Below are positions 41,377 to 54,519 of a DNA stretch of 64,000 bases, piece by piece. Positions within the stretch are counted from its first letter, which is position 1. Each line of letters begins with the position of its first letter. The DNA is from Nocardioides sp. SYSU D00065 (GTDB taxonomy: Bacteria; Actinomycetota; Actinomycetes; Propionibacteriales; Nocardioidaceae): the NCBI RefSeq assembly GCF_017916425.1, contig NZ_JAFMSX010000001.1, forward strand, positions 558,001-622,000. Direction: 5' to 3'. A model generated the notes under the pieces. The model was not told the origin of the DNA. It searched no databases and was given only the letters and a program-made list of their open reading frames with translations. A program made the position numbers and the translations under genes.

Positions 41377-42873
41377 CTAGACCGCGAGCTTCTCCAAGAT
41401 CAGCTCTCGCACGCGCCCGGCGTCGGCCTGGCCGCGCATCTCCTTCATCACCGCGCCGATGAGCGCGCCGGCGGCGGCGACCTTGCCGTCGCGGATCTTG
41501 GCGGCGACGTCGGGGTTGGCCGCGATGGCGTTGTCGACGGCGGCGCCGAGGGCACCGTCGTCGGAGACGACGGCGAGTCCGCGCTTCTCCACGACCTCGT
41601 CCGGCGTTCCCTCACCGGCGAGCACGCCCTCGAACACCTGACGGGCGAGCTTGTCGTTGACCGTCCTGTCCTCGACGAGCGCCTGGATCCGGGCCACGTC
41701 GGCGGGCGTGATGGGCAGGTCGACGAGGTCGACGCCGTCCTCGTTGCTGCGCCGGGCCAGCTCGCCCAGCCACCACTTGCGGGCCGCCTGCGGCGCGGCG
41801 CCCTCGGCGATGGTCTCCTCGACCAGGCCGAGCGCCCCGGCGCCGACGGTGTCGCGCATCTCGAGGTCGCTGAAGCCCCACTCGGCCTGCAGCCGCGCGC
41901 GGCGCACGGTCGGGTTCTCCGGAAGCGTCCCGCGCAGCTCCTCGACCCACTCGCGGCTCGGCGCGACCGGCACCAGGTCGGGCTCGGGGAAGTAGCGGTA
42001 GTCCTCGGCGTCGGACTTCTCCCGGCCGCTGGTGGTGATGCCGGTGTCCTCGTGCCAGTGCCGCGTCTCCTGCAGGATCGAGCCGCCGCCGCTGAGGATC
42101 GCGGCGTGGCGCTGCATCTCGAAGCGCACCGCCCGCTCGACCGAGCGGAAGGAGTTGACGTTCTTGGTCTCGGTGCGCGTGCCGAGGACGCCGCTGCCCT
42201 TCGGCGCCAGCGACAGGTTCACGTCGGCGCGCAGGTTGCCCTGGTCCATCCGGGCCTCGGAGACGCCGAGCGCCACGATCAGCTCGCGCAGCTGGGCGAC
42301 GTACGCCCTGGCGACCTCGGGCGCCCGCTCCCCCGCACCCAGGATCGGACGGGTGACGATCTCGATCAGCGGGATGCCGGCACGGTTGTAGTCGACCAGC
42401 GAGTGGTCGGCGCCGTGGATGCGCCCGGTGGCGCCGCCCACGTGCAGCGACTTGCCGGTGTCCTCCTCCATGTGGGCGCGCTCGATCTCCACGCGGAACG
42501 TCTCGCCGTCCACGTCGACGTCCATCCACCCGTCGAAGCAGATCGGCTCGTCGTACTGCGAGGTCTGGAAGTTCTTCGGCATGTCCGGGTAGAAGTAGTT
42601 CTTGCGCGCAAACCGGCACCACTCGGCGATCTGGCAGTTGAGCGCCAGCCCGATGCGGATCGCCGACTCCACCGCCTTGCCGTTGACCACGGGCATCGCG
42701 CCGGGAAGGCCCAGGCATGTCGGGCAGACGCCGGCGTTGGGCTCGCCGCCGAACACGGCGGGGCAGCCGCAGAACATCTTCGAGGCGGTGTTGAGCTCGA
42801 CGTGCACCTCGAGGCCGAGGGCGGGGTCGTACGCCGCCAGCACGTCGTCGAAGGGCATCAGGGTCTCGGTCAT
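41377..42873 (-). CDS. gatB: Asp/Glu-tRNA amidotransferase subunit B
   Basis: The 498-residue protein begins [20 protein letters not shown] with the zinc Cys pair (CGCP, later CPTCLGLPG near residue 50), then the synthetase-like catalytic block [19 protein letters not shown] near 88 and EEDTGKSLH near 140. The C-terminal YqeY-like tail domain (residues about 350-498) binds the tRNA elbow. GatB phosphorylates and amidates misacylated Glu-tRNA(Gln) or Asp-tRNA(Asn). The ATG overlaps the gatA stop in ATGA. It is the last gene of gatC-gatA-gatB. Confidence 0.96.
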   Translation of the reverse strand: MTETLMPFDDVLAAYDPALGLEVHVELNTASKMFCGCPAVFGGEPNAGVCPTCLGLPGAMPVVNGKAVESAIRIGLALNCQIAEWCRFARKNYFYPDMPKNFQTSQYDEPICFDGWMDVDVDGETFRVEIERAHMEEDTGKSLHVGGATGRIHGADHSLVDYNRAGIPLIEIVTRPILGAGERAPEVARAYVAQLRELIVALGVSEARMDQGNLRADVNLSLAPKGSGVLGTRTETKNVNSFRSVERAVRFEMQRHAAILSGGGSILQETRHWHEDTGITTSGREKSDAEDYRYFPEPDLVPVAPSREWVEELRGTLPENPTVRRARLQAEWGFSDLEMRDTVGAGALGLVEETIAEGAAPQAARKWWLGELARRSNEDGVDLVDLPITPADVARIQALVEDRTVNDKLARQVFEGVLAGEGTPDEVVEKRGLAVVSDDGALGAAVDNAIAANPDVAAKIRDGKVAAAGALIGAVMKEMRGQADAGRVRELILEKLAV

Positions 42874-44393
42874 CGGGTCAGCTCCAGTTCGGGCGCGCGG
42901 TCGAGCAGCGGGCCGCCCCACTGCTTCTCGTGCAGGGCCTCCAGCGCGGCACCGACGCGGTAGACGCGGTCGTCGGCGAGGGCGGGCGCGAGGACCTGGA
43001 ACCCGCTGGGCAGCCCGTCCTCCTCGGCCAGCCCGTTGGGCACCGAGATGCCCGGGACGCCCGCGAGGTTCGCCGGGATGGTGGCCAGGTCGTTGAGGTA
43101 CATCGCCATCGGGTCGTCGAGCTTCTCCCCCAGCCGGAAGGCGGTGGTCGGCGCCGTCGGCGACACGAGGACGTCGACGCTGGCGAAGGCGGCGTCGAAG
43201 TCGCGGCTGATGAGCGTGCGGATCTTCTGGGCCTGGCCGTAGTAGGCGTCGTAGTACCCGCTGGACAGCGCGTAGGTGCCGAGGATGATGCGGCGCTTCA
43301 CCTCGTCGCCGAAGCCCGCGTCGCGCGTGGCCCGCATGACCTCCTCGGCGCTGGCGTCGGGCCGGGGCACCACCCGCAGGCCGTAGCGCATCGCGTCGAA
43401 CTTCGCGAGATTGCTGGAGGCCTCGGCGGGCAGGATGAGGTAGTAGGTCGCGAGCGCGTGCACGAAGGACGGGCAGGAGACCTCGACGACCTCCGCGCCC
43501 GCCTGCACGAGCAGCTCGACGGACTCCTGGAAGCGCTGCATCACGCCGGGCTGCCAGCCCTCGCCGGCCAGCTCGGTGATGATGCCGACCCGCACACCGG
43601 CCATGTCGCCGGCAGCACCGGCTGCGGCGGCCTCGGTGAACGAGGGCCAGTCCTGCCGGATCGACGTCGAGTCGCGCGGGTCGTGGCCGCCGATGACGTC
43701 GTGCAGCATCGCGGCGTCGCGCACGGTCCGGGTGACCGGACCGGCCTGGTCGAGGCTGTTGGCCAGCGCCACCAGCCCGTAGCGGGACACGCCGCCGTAG
43801 GTCGGCTTGACGCCGACGGTGCCGGTCACGGCGCCGGGCTGGCGGATCGAGCCGCCGGTGTCGGTGCCGAGCGCGAGCGGCGCCTCGAACGCCGCCACGG
43901 CCGCGGCCGAGCCGCCGCCGGAGCCGCCGGGGATCCGGTCGAGGTCCCAGGGGTTGCGGGTCGGCCCGTAGGCGGAGTGCTCGGTGGAGGAGCCCATGGC
44001 GAACTCGTCCATGTTGGTCTTGCCGAGGATCGGCAGGCCGGCCTCGCGCAGGCGCGTCACGACTGTCGCGTCGTAGGGCGGCACCCAGCCCTCGAGGATC
44101 TTCGACCCGCACGTGGTCGGCAGGCCGCGCGTGGTCAGCACGTCCTTGACCGCGATCGGTACGCCGTCGAGCGGGCCGCGTGCCTCGCCGCGGCTCCGGC
44201 GGGCGTCGGACTCCGCCGCCTGGGCGAGCGCGCCCTCCCGGTCGACGTGGAGGAAGGCGTGGACCGGACCGTCGACCTCGTCGATGCGGTCGAGGTGGGC
44301 CTCGGTCAGCTGGGTCGAGGTGACCTCACCGGAGGCGAGGTCGGCGGCCATGGCGGCTGCGGTGCTGCGCACGAGGTCGGACGCGGCGCTCAT
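42870..44393 (-). CDS. gatA: Asp/Glu-tRNA amidotransferase subunit A
   Basis: The 507-residue amidase releases ammonia from glutamine for GatB. The Ser-cis-Ser-Lys triad is present: Lys in [12 protein letters not shown] near residue 79, the cis-Ser in [14 protein letters not shown] near 154, and the nucleophile Ser in [15 protein letters not shown] near 175. [19 protein letters not shown] near 205 is also typical. ATG at 44,393 overlaps the gatC stop by one base. The length and motifs are complete. Confidence 0.97.
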   Translation of the reverse strand: MSAASDLVRSTAAAMAADLASGEVTSTQLTEAHLDRIDEVDGPVHAFLHVDREGALAQAAESDARRSRGEARGPLDGVPIAVKDVLTTRGLPTTCGSKILEGWVPPYDATVVTRLREAGLPILGKTNMDEFAMGSSTEHSAYGPTRNPWDLDRIPGGSGGGSAAAVAAFEAPLALGTDTGGSIRQPGAVTGTVGVKPTYGGVSRYGLVALANSLDQAGPVTRTVRDAAMLHDVIGGHDPRDSTSIRQDWPSFTEAAAAGAAGDMAGVRVGIITELAGEGWQPGVMQRFQESVELLVQAGAEVVEVSCPSFVHALATYYLILPAEASSNLAKFDAMRYGLRVVPRPDASAEEVMRATRDAGFGDEVKRRIILGTYALSSGYYDAYYGQAQKIRTLISRDFDAAFASVDVLVSPTAPTTAFRLGEKLDDPMAMYLNDLATIPANLAGVPGISVPNGLAEEDGLPSGFQVLAPALADDRVYRVGAALEALHEKQWGGPLLDRAPELELTR

Positions 44394-44692
44394 CAGGCCT
44401 CCTCGTCCAGGATCCGCGGGACGGAGAAGCGCTGGTCCTCGACGGCCGGGGCACCCGACAGGGCCTCCTCGGCGGTGAGGCCCGGGACCACGACGTCCTC
44501 GCGGAACACGTTGGTCAGCGGGATCGCGTGCGAGGTGGGCGGCACGTCGTCCCCGGCGACGCCGGTGATCGAGGCCACCGACTCCAAGATCACGCTCAGC
44601 TGGGGTGCCAGGTGGTCGAGCTCGGCGTCGGAGAGGTCGATGCGGGCGAGCGTGGCCAGGTGGGCCACCTCCTCGCGAGTGATCTCGGGCAT
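44393..44692 (-). CDS. gatC: Asp/Glu-tRNA amidotransferase subunit C
   Basis: The 99-residue subunit starts [20 protein letters not shown] and has the helical belt region [18 protein letters not shown], then the extended [21 protein letters not shown] and the terminal QRFSVPRIL. It wraps around GatA and stabilises the GatA-GatB pair. It is the first cistron of gatCAB. Confidence 0.95.
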   Translation of the reverse strand: MPEITREEVAHLATLARIDLSDAELDHLAPQLSVILESVASITGVAGDDVPPTSHAIPLTNVFREDVVVPGLTAEEALSGAPAVEDQRFSVPRILDEEA

Positions 44693-44712
44693 GGCGCAAT
44701 CCTAGGAGAGCG

Positions 44713-44731
44713 GTCGCCGGAGACCGGCGAC
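44713..44731. terminator. 8-bp hairpin between the RTX-like gene and gatC
   Basis: GTCGCCGG (44,713-44,720), AGA, CCGGCGAC (44,724-44,731), located in the 62 bases after the RTX-like gene stop and before gatC. It probably ends the RTX-like transcript, and without a T tract. Confidence 0.5.
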
Positions 44732-44754
44732 GGCTCCGTCCGGCAGCCCGCTGC

Positions 44755-46002
44755 TCAGCAGCTCGAGCGCTTCTCCGCCGCCTTGCAGGTGTCGTTGCCG
44801 CCGCGGCCGCGGGCGATGTCGAAGCCCTTCCCGCCGTCGAGGCGGTCGGGCTGGCTGGACCCGGTCATCACGTCCGCGCCGCCGCGGCCGTAGATCATCG
44901 CGCGGTGGTCGGGGCTGGCGGTGATCACCTCGGAGTCGTTGCTCCCCTTGAAGATCGACAGCGTGCGCGCGGGCAGCAGGACGTCGCTGAAGCCGGTGAT
45001 CTTGCCCTCGAGCGTGTAGGGCTGGAGGTCGCGGATCGTCGTCTTCCTCAGCTGGTCGATGCGCACGGTCGGCTTCAGCGCCGGGTTGGAGCTGGGCAGC
45101 AGGCGCAGCTTGTCCTGGCCGCCGTGACCCTTGGCCACGAAGCCGGACTCGACCGGGATCGGGAACGTGATGGTGTCGATGCCGCCGCCACCGCGGAAGG
45201 ACTGGTGGGACTCGGAGGTGGAGGTCAGCACGTCCTCGCCGGTGCCGCCGACGAAGGAGTCGATCCCGACGACCCCGCTCAGCCTGTCGTCACCGGCCTC
45301 GCCGTAGAGCCGGTCGTTGCCGACCGTGCCCGAGGAGTCGGCGCCGAGCAGGTCGTCTCCGCCACGCCCGAAGATCGTGTCGTCGCCGCCGCGCCCGAAG
45401 ATCGCGTCGTCGGCGTTGGTGCCCTTGACGGTGTCGCCGAGCGGCGAGCCGAAGAGCCGGATGCCGCCGTTGTAGCCGGTCACCGTGTCGTTGCCCTCCG
45501 CCGCGATCGGGACCGTGGCGGCGGCACGGAAGTCCACGACCACCGCGGCCGGGGCGTTGGCGTAGGTCACGCCGTCCAGGAGGACCCGGGTCCCCTCGCC
45601 CGCGGGGCGCGGGTCGTGGCCGAGGTCGATGGTGTCGTCGCCGGCGCCACCCGAGATCGTGTCACCGGTCTTGACCGTGCGGCCGAACCTGTCGACGCGC
45701 AGCGAGTCCGCCTCCCCCCACAGGCGGTCGTTGCCATCCCCGCCGAGGATGGTGTCGGCCCCCTCCCCGCCGCAGATCACGTCGTTGCCGCCGAGGCCGC
45801 GGATGGTGTCGTTGCCGCCGCGGGCCACGACCACGTCGCGCCGGGGTGTCCCGGTCAGGGTGTTGGGCCGGTCGTTGCCGACCACGGTCGCCCGCAGGCC
45901 GGCGCAGGTGGGAGCGGTGGCCTGGGCCGCCGGGACCAGGGCGGGCGCCCCCAAGCCGACGGCGGCGACGAGAGCGGGCACGAGCGAGGGGACGAGACGC
46001 AT
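44755..46002 (-). CDS. secreted RTX-type calcium-binding repeat protein
   Basis: The 415-residue protein has a signal peptide ending LVPAAQATA near residue 29. A block of GGxGxDxUx nonapeptides follows ([47 protein letters not shown], and a last [17 protein letters not shown]). These fold into a calcium-binding beta roll. Between them a non-repeat insert of about 110 residues has no recognised domain. It ends KAAEKRSSC. No protease or lipase domain is visible, so it is likely a surface or extracellular structural protein. Where its export takes place beyond the Sec signal is not shown. Confidence 0.85.
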   Translation of the reverse strand: MRLVPSLVPALVAAVGLGAPALVPAAQATAPTCAGLRATVVGNDRPNTLTGTPRRDVVVARGGNDTIRGLGGNDVICGGEGADTILGGDGNDRLWGEADSLRVDRFGRTVKTGDTISGGAGDDTIDLGHDPRPAGEGTRVLLDGVTYANAPAAVVVDFRAAATVPIAAEGNDTVTGYNGGIRLFGSPLGDTVKGTNADDAIFGRGGDDTIFGRGGDDLLGADSSGTVGNDRLYGEAGDDRLSGVVGIDSFVGGTGEDVLTSTSESHQSFRGGGGIDTITFPIPVESGFVAKGHGGQDKLRLLPSSNPALKPTVRIDQLRKTTIRDLQPYTLEGKITGFSDVLLPARTLSIFKGSNDSEVITASPDHRAMIYGRGGADVMTGSSQPDRLDGGKGFDIARGRGGNDTCKAAEKRSSC

Positions 46003-46069
46003 GGTGGACTCCAGAAGTTGGTCGTGCAGGTGCTTCTCGCCTCATCCTGCGCCTCCCAAACCTCGGGCG

Positions 46070-48987
<2,918 letters not shown>

Positions 48988-49054
48988 CCGCCGTCCGGTC
49001 CCCCTGTCCGCCCCCTCTGCTCCACTCGACCCTGAACCCTGCCGAAGGAAGCCC

Positions 49055-50674
49055 ATGACCGACCACGTTCTCGTCGCCGACGAGGTGACGCCCGAGCAGC
49101 ACAAGCGGCTGCGCTGGGCGCTCGTCCTGATCTCGCTCGCGCAGCTGATGGTGGTGCTCGACAGCACCATCGCCAACATCGCCCTGCCCTACATCGGCAC
49201 CGACCTCGACATCGATCAGGCCAACCTGTCGTGGATCGTGACCGGCTACGCCCTCACCTTCGGCGGCTTCCTGCTGCTCGGCGGCCGGCTCGCCGACCTC
49301 TACGGCCGGCGCCTCGTCTTCATCCTCGGCGTGCTGGTCTTCGCCGTCGCCTCGCTGATCGGCGGCTTCGCGCAGAACGAGCTCATGCTGCTGTCCGCCC
49401 GCGGGCTCCAGGGACTGGGGGCCGCGATGGCCTCCCCCGCCGCGCTGGCACTGATCACCACGACGTTCCCGGCCGGCAAGGAGCGCAACCGCGCGTTCGC
49501 CATCTACGCGGCCATGGCGGGAGTCGGCGCGGCCGTGGGCCTGATCCTCGGCGGGTGGCTCACCGGGCTCGACCCCATCCTCGGGCTCGAGGGCTGGCGC
49601 TACACCTTCTTGATCGTCGTCCCGATCGGCCTGGGCGCGGCCTTCTTCGCGCCGCGCTTCTTCGACGAGTCCGAGCGGCACTCCGGGTGGCTCGACGTCC
49701 CCGGTGCGATCACCGGCACCGGTGCCCTCCTCGCCATCGTCTACGGCCTGTCCCGTGCCGGCGACGAGCGCTACGGCTGGGACGACACCGTCACCCTGGC
49801 CAGCCTGGTCGTGGGGGTGGCGCTGCTCGGGCTCTTCCTGCTGGTCGAGTCGCGCGTGGAGCACCCGCTCATGCCGTTCCGCATCTTCAAGAGCAAGAAC
49901 CGTGCCGCCGCCTTCGCCGTGATGATGATCGTGCCGGCCGCCATGTTCGCGATGTTCTTCTTCCTCTCGCTCCTCATCCAGCTCGTGGTGGGCTACTCCC
50001 CGCTGCACACCGGCGTGGCCTTCCTGCCCTTCTCGATCGCCATGATCGTCTCGGCGACGGCCGCCTCCAGGCTCATCGCCGTGGTCGACCCGCGCTACCT
50101 GTCGGGCGTCGGCACGCTGCTCTCGGCCGTGGCGCTCTACGGCTTCAGCCGGCTCTCCGTGCCCGAGGACCCCGCCTCGATCCTCGCGTCGCTGCCGACC
50201 GCCGTGGGCGGCCAGGGCGTGCCGCTCGGCGAGGGGATCAACTACTGGACCGACGTCCTGCCGTTCATCGTGCTGATGGCCTTCGGCATGGGGCTCAACT
50301 TCGTGCCGCTGACCCTGGTGGCGGTCCACCACCTCCGCATCCAGGACACCGGGATCGGATCCGGCGTGCTCAACACCATGCAGCAGGTCGGCGGCGCGCT
50401 CGGGCTGGCGACGCTCTCCACCGTGTCGCTGCACTTCGCCCAGACCCGCGCCGACGAGATCGCCCCGTCGATCGCGGCCGCCGCACCCGACCTCGACGCC
50501 GCCGGCCTGGCCGAGCTCGCCGGGCTCGGAGCCTTCACCGAGGGCGCCACGATGGCGTTCTTCGTGGGCTCGCTGATGATGATCGCGGCCTCCGCCATCG
50601 TGTGGCTCTTCCTCGACGTCAAGCACGAGGAGCTGGCCACCGAGTCCGCTCCCGAGGGCGTGGGCGTCCACTGA
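49055..50674 (+). CDS. MFS drug exporter, DHA2 family (EmrB/QacA-like, 14 TM)
   Basis: The 539-residue protein has 14 hydrophobic segments. The MFS motif A is GGRLADLYGRRLVF near residue 75, and motif C-like GAAVGLILGGWLTG near 160. The start LRWALVLISLAQLMVVLDSTIANIALP (quoted as VVLDSTIANIALP) is the DHA2 signature with Asp in helix 1. It pumps out hydrophobic cations or antibiotics against the proton gradient. It is paired with the TetR gene upstream. The stop overlaps the next open frame. Confidence 0.92.
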   Translation: MTDHVLVADEVTPEQHKRLRWALVLISLAQLMVVLDSTIANIALPYIGTDLDIDQANLSWIVTGYALTFGGFLLLGGRLADLYGRRLVFILGVLVFAVASLIGGFAQNELMLLSARGLQGLGAAMASPAALALITTTFPAGKERNRAFAIYAAMAGVGAAVGLILGGWLTGLDPILGLEGWRYTFLIVVPIGLGAAFFAPRFFDESERHSGWLDVPGAITGTGALLAIVYGLSRAGDERYGWDDTVTLASLVVGVALLGLFLLVESRVEHPLMPFRIFKSKNRAAAFAVMMIVPAAMFAMFFFLSLLIQLVVGYSPLHTGVAFLPFSIAMIVSATAASRLIAVVDPRYLSGVGTLLSAVALYGFSRLSVPEDPASILASLPTAVGGQGVPLGEGINYWTDVLPFIVLMAFGMGLNFVPLTLVAVHHLRIQDTGIGSGVLNTMQQVGGALGLATLSTVSLHFAQTRADEIAPSIAAAAPDLDAAGLAELAGLGAFTEGATMAFFVGSLMMIAASAIVWLFLDVKHEELATESAPEGVGVH

Positions 50675-51315
50675 GCGCCCACCACCCGCTCCTCACGACG
50701 ACGAGCACGCCCCCTCGACCGGGCGCGCTCGTCGTCGTGCTCCACGGCGGCACCCCCAGCTCCAGCCAGGCCGTCGGCGGGACCAGCGCCCCCTGGCAGC
50801 GCGGTCGGTGGCTGGCGCGGGCCGTCGCCGGGCGGATGCGGGCAGCGGGCGTCGGCGTCTGGCTCGTGCGCTACCGCCAGCGCGGGTGGAACGGCGGTGC
50901 CGGCGCGACGGCCGACGCCCGATGGGCGCTCGACCGGGTCCGCCTCACCCATGGGGACGTCCCCGTCGTGCTGCTCGGCCACTCGATGGGCGCCCGCGTC
51001 GCGGTGCACACGGCCGACGACCGGTCGGTCCGCGGCGTCGTCGGGCTGGCGCCGTGGTGGTCGGCCGACGATCCGGTCGACACCCTGAACGGCAAGGTCC
51101 TGCGTGCCGCCCACGGACGCGCTGACCGCATCACCTCGTACGCCGAGACCGCGCGCTACGTCGAGCGGGCCACCGCCGTCGCGCACAGTGCCCACCTGCG
51201 CGACATGGGACCGCTCGGCCACTACCTGCTGACCGGCTCCGCCCGCTGGCACGACGTGGCCGTCGCCTCGGCCTTCGAGGTCCTCGGCGCGGACGGCGCC
51301 GGCCGGGCCGGCTGA
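50671..51315 (+). CDS. alpha/beta hydrolase with non-standard start
   Basis: About 215 residues with the alpha/beta-hydrolase pattern: strand ALVVVLHGGTP (HGG oxyanion), then the nucleophile elbow VVLLGHSMGARVA near residue 110 with Ser in G-H-S-M-G, then GVVGLAPWW and a terminal HYLLTG. There is no ATG, GTG or TTG in frame between the MFS stop and the first strand. The frame opens with CTG at 50,671, overlapping the MFS stop as CTGA; the first GTG is at 50,737, inside strand 1. I therefore favour the CTG, which needs testing. The substrate is unknown. Confidence 0.65.
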   Translation: MSAHHPLLTTTSTPPRPGALVVVLHGGTPSSSQAVGGTSAPWQRGRWLARAVAGRMRAAGVGVWLVRYRQRGWNGGAGATADARWALDRVRLTHGDVPVVLLGHSMGARVAVHTADDRSVRGVVGLAPWWSADDPVDTLNGKVLRAAHGRADRITSYAETARYVERATAVAHSAHLRDMGPLGHYLLTGSARWHDVAVASAFEVLGADGAGRAG

Positions 51316-51318
51316 GGG

Positions 51319-52809
51319 TCAGCCGGCGTACCTCGCCGCGACGCCGTCGGCCGGTCGGTGCACCACGCCCGTGCGCCGCACGACGGGCACGGTCGCTCGC
51401 GCCCGGGAGACCAGGACCGCCACGATGGCCACGCCGACGCAGACGGCGACCACCGCGAAGGCGTCGGGCACCGGCCCGTCGACCGGCGAGCTCTCCTGCC
51501 GGCTGTAGACGTGGTGGTCCTGCCACCAGGCGACCGCACCGGCGAGCCACAGCAGCAGCACGGCCGACCACGCGCTCGCCACCCACCAGTCGCGACGCAG
51601 GGCGTCCGCGGTGCCGGGCCGTGGGGCGCGCACCCAACGACCTACCTCGAGCATCCCCACCGCTACGGCCGTGGCGAGCAGCGGCATGATCTGCATCAGG
51701 TACCGGTCGTGGAACCCGCCTCCTGCGGCGAGGAAGCCCGTGAGGCTGTGCAGCGTCAGCAGTGCGTGCACCGACAGCAGCGTCCACGCGGGGTCGAACC
51801 GGACGCCGTGGCGGCGGACGGAGCGCACGATCGCGATCGGCACCAGCACCAACGCCGCGACCACGGCGACCGACGCCGCCAACGCGGGCTCGAGCAGTCC
51901 CGGGATGTCGCCGATGCGGCCGAGGCTGGTGACCGGCGAGCGGCGGAACTTCTCGAGCAGGGCGTCCTGGCCCGTGAGGTCGCCGTAGAGCCGGAGGTTG
52001 CGCACGAAGAACCAGCCGAACGCGAGAGCCGGCACGCCGCCCACCAGGGCGGCGACCGCGACCGCCCGACGGCGTGCGAGCGGGTGCGACCCGGCCCGAC
52101 GACCCAGCACGAGCAGCAGGGTGAGGGCGCACAGGCCCACGACCAGCAGGCCCTGTGCGCGGGTGCCCGCCGCGACCGTGCCGGCCGCGACCGCGACGGC
52201 GACGCGCTGGGGCGTCACCTGCTCGCGGAGCATCCGGACGGTCATCAGGAGCAGCAGGACGGCCGAGGCCGCGGCCCAGCCGTCGTTCTGGAGGAACGCG
52301 GAGCGGAGCACCAACGTGGGGGCGGCGGCCACGAGGACCGCCACGGCGGCCACCGCCGGCCGTCGCGGCACGAGCTGCCGCGCGAGCGCGCCGACCAGGA
52401 ACAGCCACACCGCGAACCCGAGCGTGTTGGCCAGCCGCATCGTGATGATCATCCCGCTCTGGTGGTCGGACAGCGCCCACCAGACCGGGACCATCGCGAG
52501 GTGGAACAGCGGCGGGTGGTTCGCGGTCCAGATGTCGCCGTGCTCCTCGTCGCGGCCGCTGAACTCCTCGGCGGTGCGGGGGAAGCGGGCCGGGTCGTCG
52601 ACGATGTCGGTCTCGATCGTGGGCAGCTGACCCTTGGCGAGGGAGGCGACGTACCCGGTGTGGGCGGGCTCGTCGTTGCCCCAGCTCGGCACCGTGAACA
52701 CGAGCGCGACCTGGGTGCCGAGCAGCGCGAGGAGGACCGCTGCCAGCAGCGGCACGGCGTCCGGGCGGGCTGCGATCCTCTGGGCGGTGCGGCGGAGTGT
52801 GGTGGGCAC
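51319..52809 (-). CDS. GT39-type membrane glycosyltransferase (PMT/ArnT-like)
   Basis: The 496-residue protein has a large first external loop with the catalytic acidic site VPSWGNDEPAHTGYVASL near residue 40, and the ANHPPLFHLAMVPVWW block (HPP is the acceptor region) near 94. About 10-11 membrane segments follow, with a C-terminal FHDRYLMQIMPLLATAVAV motif near 355. The pattern is that of C-type glycosyltransferases that use a polyprenyl-phosphate sugar outside the membrane. The acceptor may be a wall polymer or lipid. It shares the locus with a second such gene. Confidence 0.82.
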   Translation of the reverse strand: MPTTLRRTAQRIAARPDAVPLLAAVLLALLGTQVALVFTVPSWGNDEPAHTGYVASLAKGQLPTIETDIVDDPARFPRTAEEFSGRDEEHGDIWTANHPPLFHLAMVPVWWALSDHQSGMIITMRLANTLGFAVWLFLVGALARQLVPRRPAVAAVAVLVAAAPTLVLRSAFLQNDGWAAASAVLLLLMTVRMLREQVTPQRVAVAVAAGTVAAGTRAQGLLVVGLCALTLLLVLGRRAGSHPLARRRAVAVAALVGGVPALAFGWFFVRNLRLYGDLTGQDALLEKFRRSPVTSLGRIGDIPGLLEPALAASVAVVAALVLVPIAIVRSVRRHGVRFDPAWTLLSVHALLTLHSLTGFLAAGGGFHDRYLMQIMPLLATAVAVGMLEVGRWVRAPRPGTADALRRDWWVASAWSAVLLLWLAGAVAWWQDHHVYSRQESSPVDGPVPDAFAVVAVCVGVAIVAVLVSRARATVPVVRRTGVVHRPADGVAARYAG

Positions 52810-52833
52810 GGGATCCTCTCGTGGACGACCGGG

Positions 52834-54519
52834 TCAGCAACCGTCGAGACGGTGGATCTCGACGACCGGTCCGGGGCGGTGGTGCGCGGGCGGGTAGTAG
52901 TTGAAGCTGAAGTCGTAGGAGAACCCCGGAGGCGCCGCGTCCGGGGCGTACGGCGAGGCGGCCAGGACGAGCTCGCTCTCCTCGGCCAGCCGCTCGTAGT
53001 AGGCGGCCGCTCCGGGCAGCCCGGCGGCGAGGCCGCGGTCGCGCTGGTGGCCGTTGACCATCACCCAGCACCACCCCTGCGACCGGTAGCCGTCGATGAG
53101 CTCGGGGTGCAGGTCGACCTCGTAGCGCTGGAAGGGCCGGTGCACCGGGTAGAGCTCCCAGCCGGCCTGCTGCAGCTCGCGCCGGTACGAGTCGGGCACG
53201 GCCGGCTCGACCACGATGCGCCCGCCCTGGCCGGGGGCGACCAGCCACGACAGCGCCTCGGCCCGGGTGTCGGTGCGCAGCAGCAGCAGGTCGCTGCGGA
53301 CCACGTCGGCGACGGGCTGGGCCAGCGCCACCACGGCGACCAGCGCCGCGGCCGCGAAGGGTCCGGCACCGGGCAGGCGCTCGCGCAGCGCCTGGGCCGC
53401 ACGGGCCGCGCCCTGGCCGGCGAGCACCGCCAGGGCCGGGTAGGCCGGCAGCAGCCATCGCGCGAACCACCGCTCGTGGGAGGCCATCGCGAGGTAGAGC
53501 AGCACGGGAAAGGCGACGAGGAGCAGCGCCCGGCCGCGGTCGCGCCGCCAGACCAGCACGAGTCCGGCGACCGCGAGCAGGAGCGGCACGACCCCGAAGC
53601 CCCACAGCAACGTCCCCGGGTAGCCCACCCAGCCGGAGCCCGTCTGCCCCAGCTTCGCCGTCGCCGCCTGGGCCGACTGACCCGAGAACTGGCTCCAGAA
53701 CGTGCCCGGCTCGAGCAGCATGAACGGGTTGAGCACCACGAGCCCGGCCACGGAGGCCCCGGCGGCGACGGCCAGGTCGCGCAGCGCGGTCGCCGGACGC
53801 TGCCGCCGCTCGAGGACCCGGAGCCCGAGCGCCAGGGCGATCACGACGGTCATCGGCGCGGCGTGGTACTTGACGCCGGCAGCCAAGCCGACGGCGGCTC
53901 CCGCCAGCGCGGCGGTGCCGGTGCCGCCGCGCTCGTGCAGCCGCAGGCAGGCCAGCAGGCCCGCGGCGAGCGGCAACAGCGTCGGCACGTCGTTGAGGGC
54001 GTGGTGGGAGTAGAAGACCGGGAGGAACGCCAGCCCGAGGAACGCGGCCGCCCACACCCCGGCGGCGCGGTCGAACGCCTGCCGCCCGGCCAGGGCCACC
54101 ACGACGACCGTGGCGGTGCCGAGCAGCACGACCGTCGCCCGGGCCACGGTGAAGACCAGGGTGGGGTCCTCCACGAGCAGCCGGGTCGCATCACCGCCCG
54201 GCAGCACGGCGCGGAACACCAGCGCGAGCAGGTACGTGAGGCCGCTGGGGTTCTCGAAGTAGCCGGTGTACCAGTCGCCGTCCGCAGCGCGGGCGGCGTG
54301 CGGGACGAAGTGCAGGTCCTCGTCGGCGTTGTACGCGTGCGGCAGGCCGTGCCGGAGCGCGACCACCCGGACCGCGAGCGACACGACGACGACCACGGCG
54401 AGCCAGGCTCCGGGCCCACCGCGCAGCCGGCGTCGCTCACGCGCCTCGGCCGGAGGCGTGCTCGGCGACTCGGCGCTCGCCGCGACGTCCACGACCCGCA
54501 CCTCAGCGGCCTCCGGCAC
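52834..54519 (-). CDS. second GT39-type membrane glycosyltransferase
   Basis: The 561-residue protein has the first-loop catalytic pair in HGLPHAYNADEDLHFVPHA near residue 56 (D-E-D), YFENPSGLTYLLALVF near 88 and VFYSHHALNDVPTLLPLA near 168, then about 11 membrane segments and a soluble C-terminal domain of about 130 residues. The ASHERWFARWLLPAYPALAVL motif near 355 is the family's conserved arginine block. It begins 17 bases inside the flippase-like gene, so the two overlap. The sugar is not determinable from the sequence. Confidence 0.82.
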   Translation of the reverse strand: MPEAAEVRVVDVAASAESPSTPPAEARERRRLRGGPGAWLAVVVVVSLAVRVVALRHGLPHAYNADEDLHFVPHAARAADGDWYTGYFENPSGLTYLLALVFRAVLPGGDATRLLVEDPTLVFTVARATVVLLGTATVVVVALAGRQAFDRAAGVWAAAFLGLAFLPVFYSHHALNDVPTLLPLAAGLLACLRLHERGGTGTAALAGAAVGLAAGVKYHAAPMTVVIALALGLRVLERRQRPATALRDLAVAAGASVAGLVVLNPFMLLEPGTFWSQFSGQSAQAATAKLGQTGSGWVGYPGTLLWGFGVVPLLLAVAGLVLVWRRDRGRALLLVAFPVLLYLAMASHERWFARWLLPAYPALAVLAGQGAARAAQALRERLPGAGPFAAAALVAVVALAQPVADVVRSDLLLLRTDTRAEALSWLVAPGQGGRIVVEPAVPDSYRRELQQAGWELYPVHRPFQRYEVDLHPELIDGYRSQGWCWVMVNGHQRDRGLAAGLPGAAAYYERLAEESELVLAASPYAPDAAPPGFSYDFSFNYYPPAHHRPGPVVEIHRLDGC

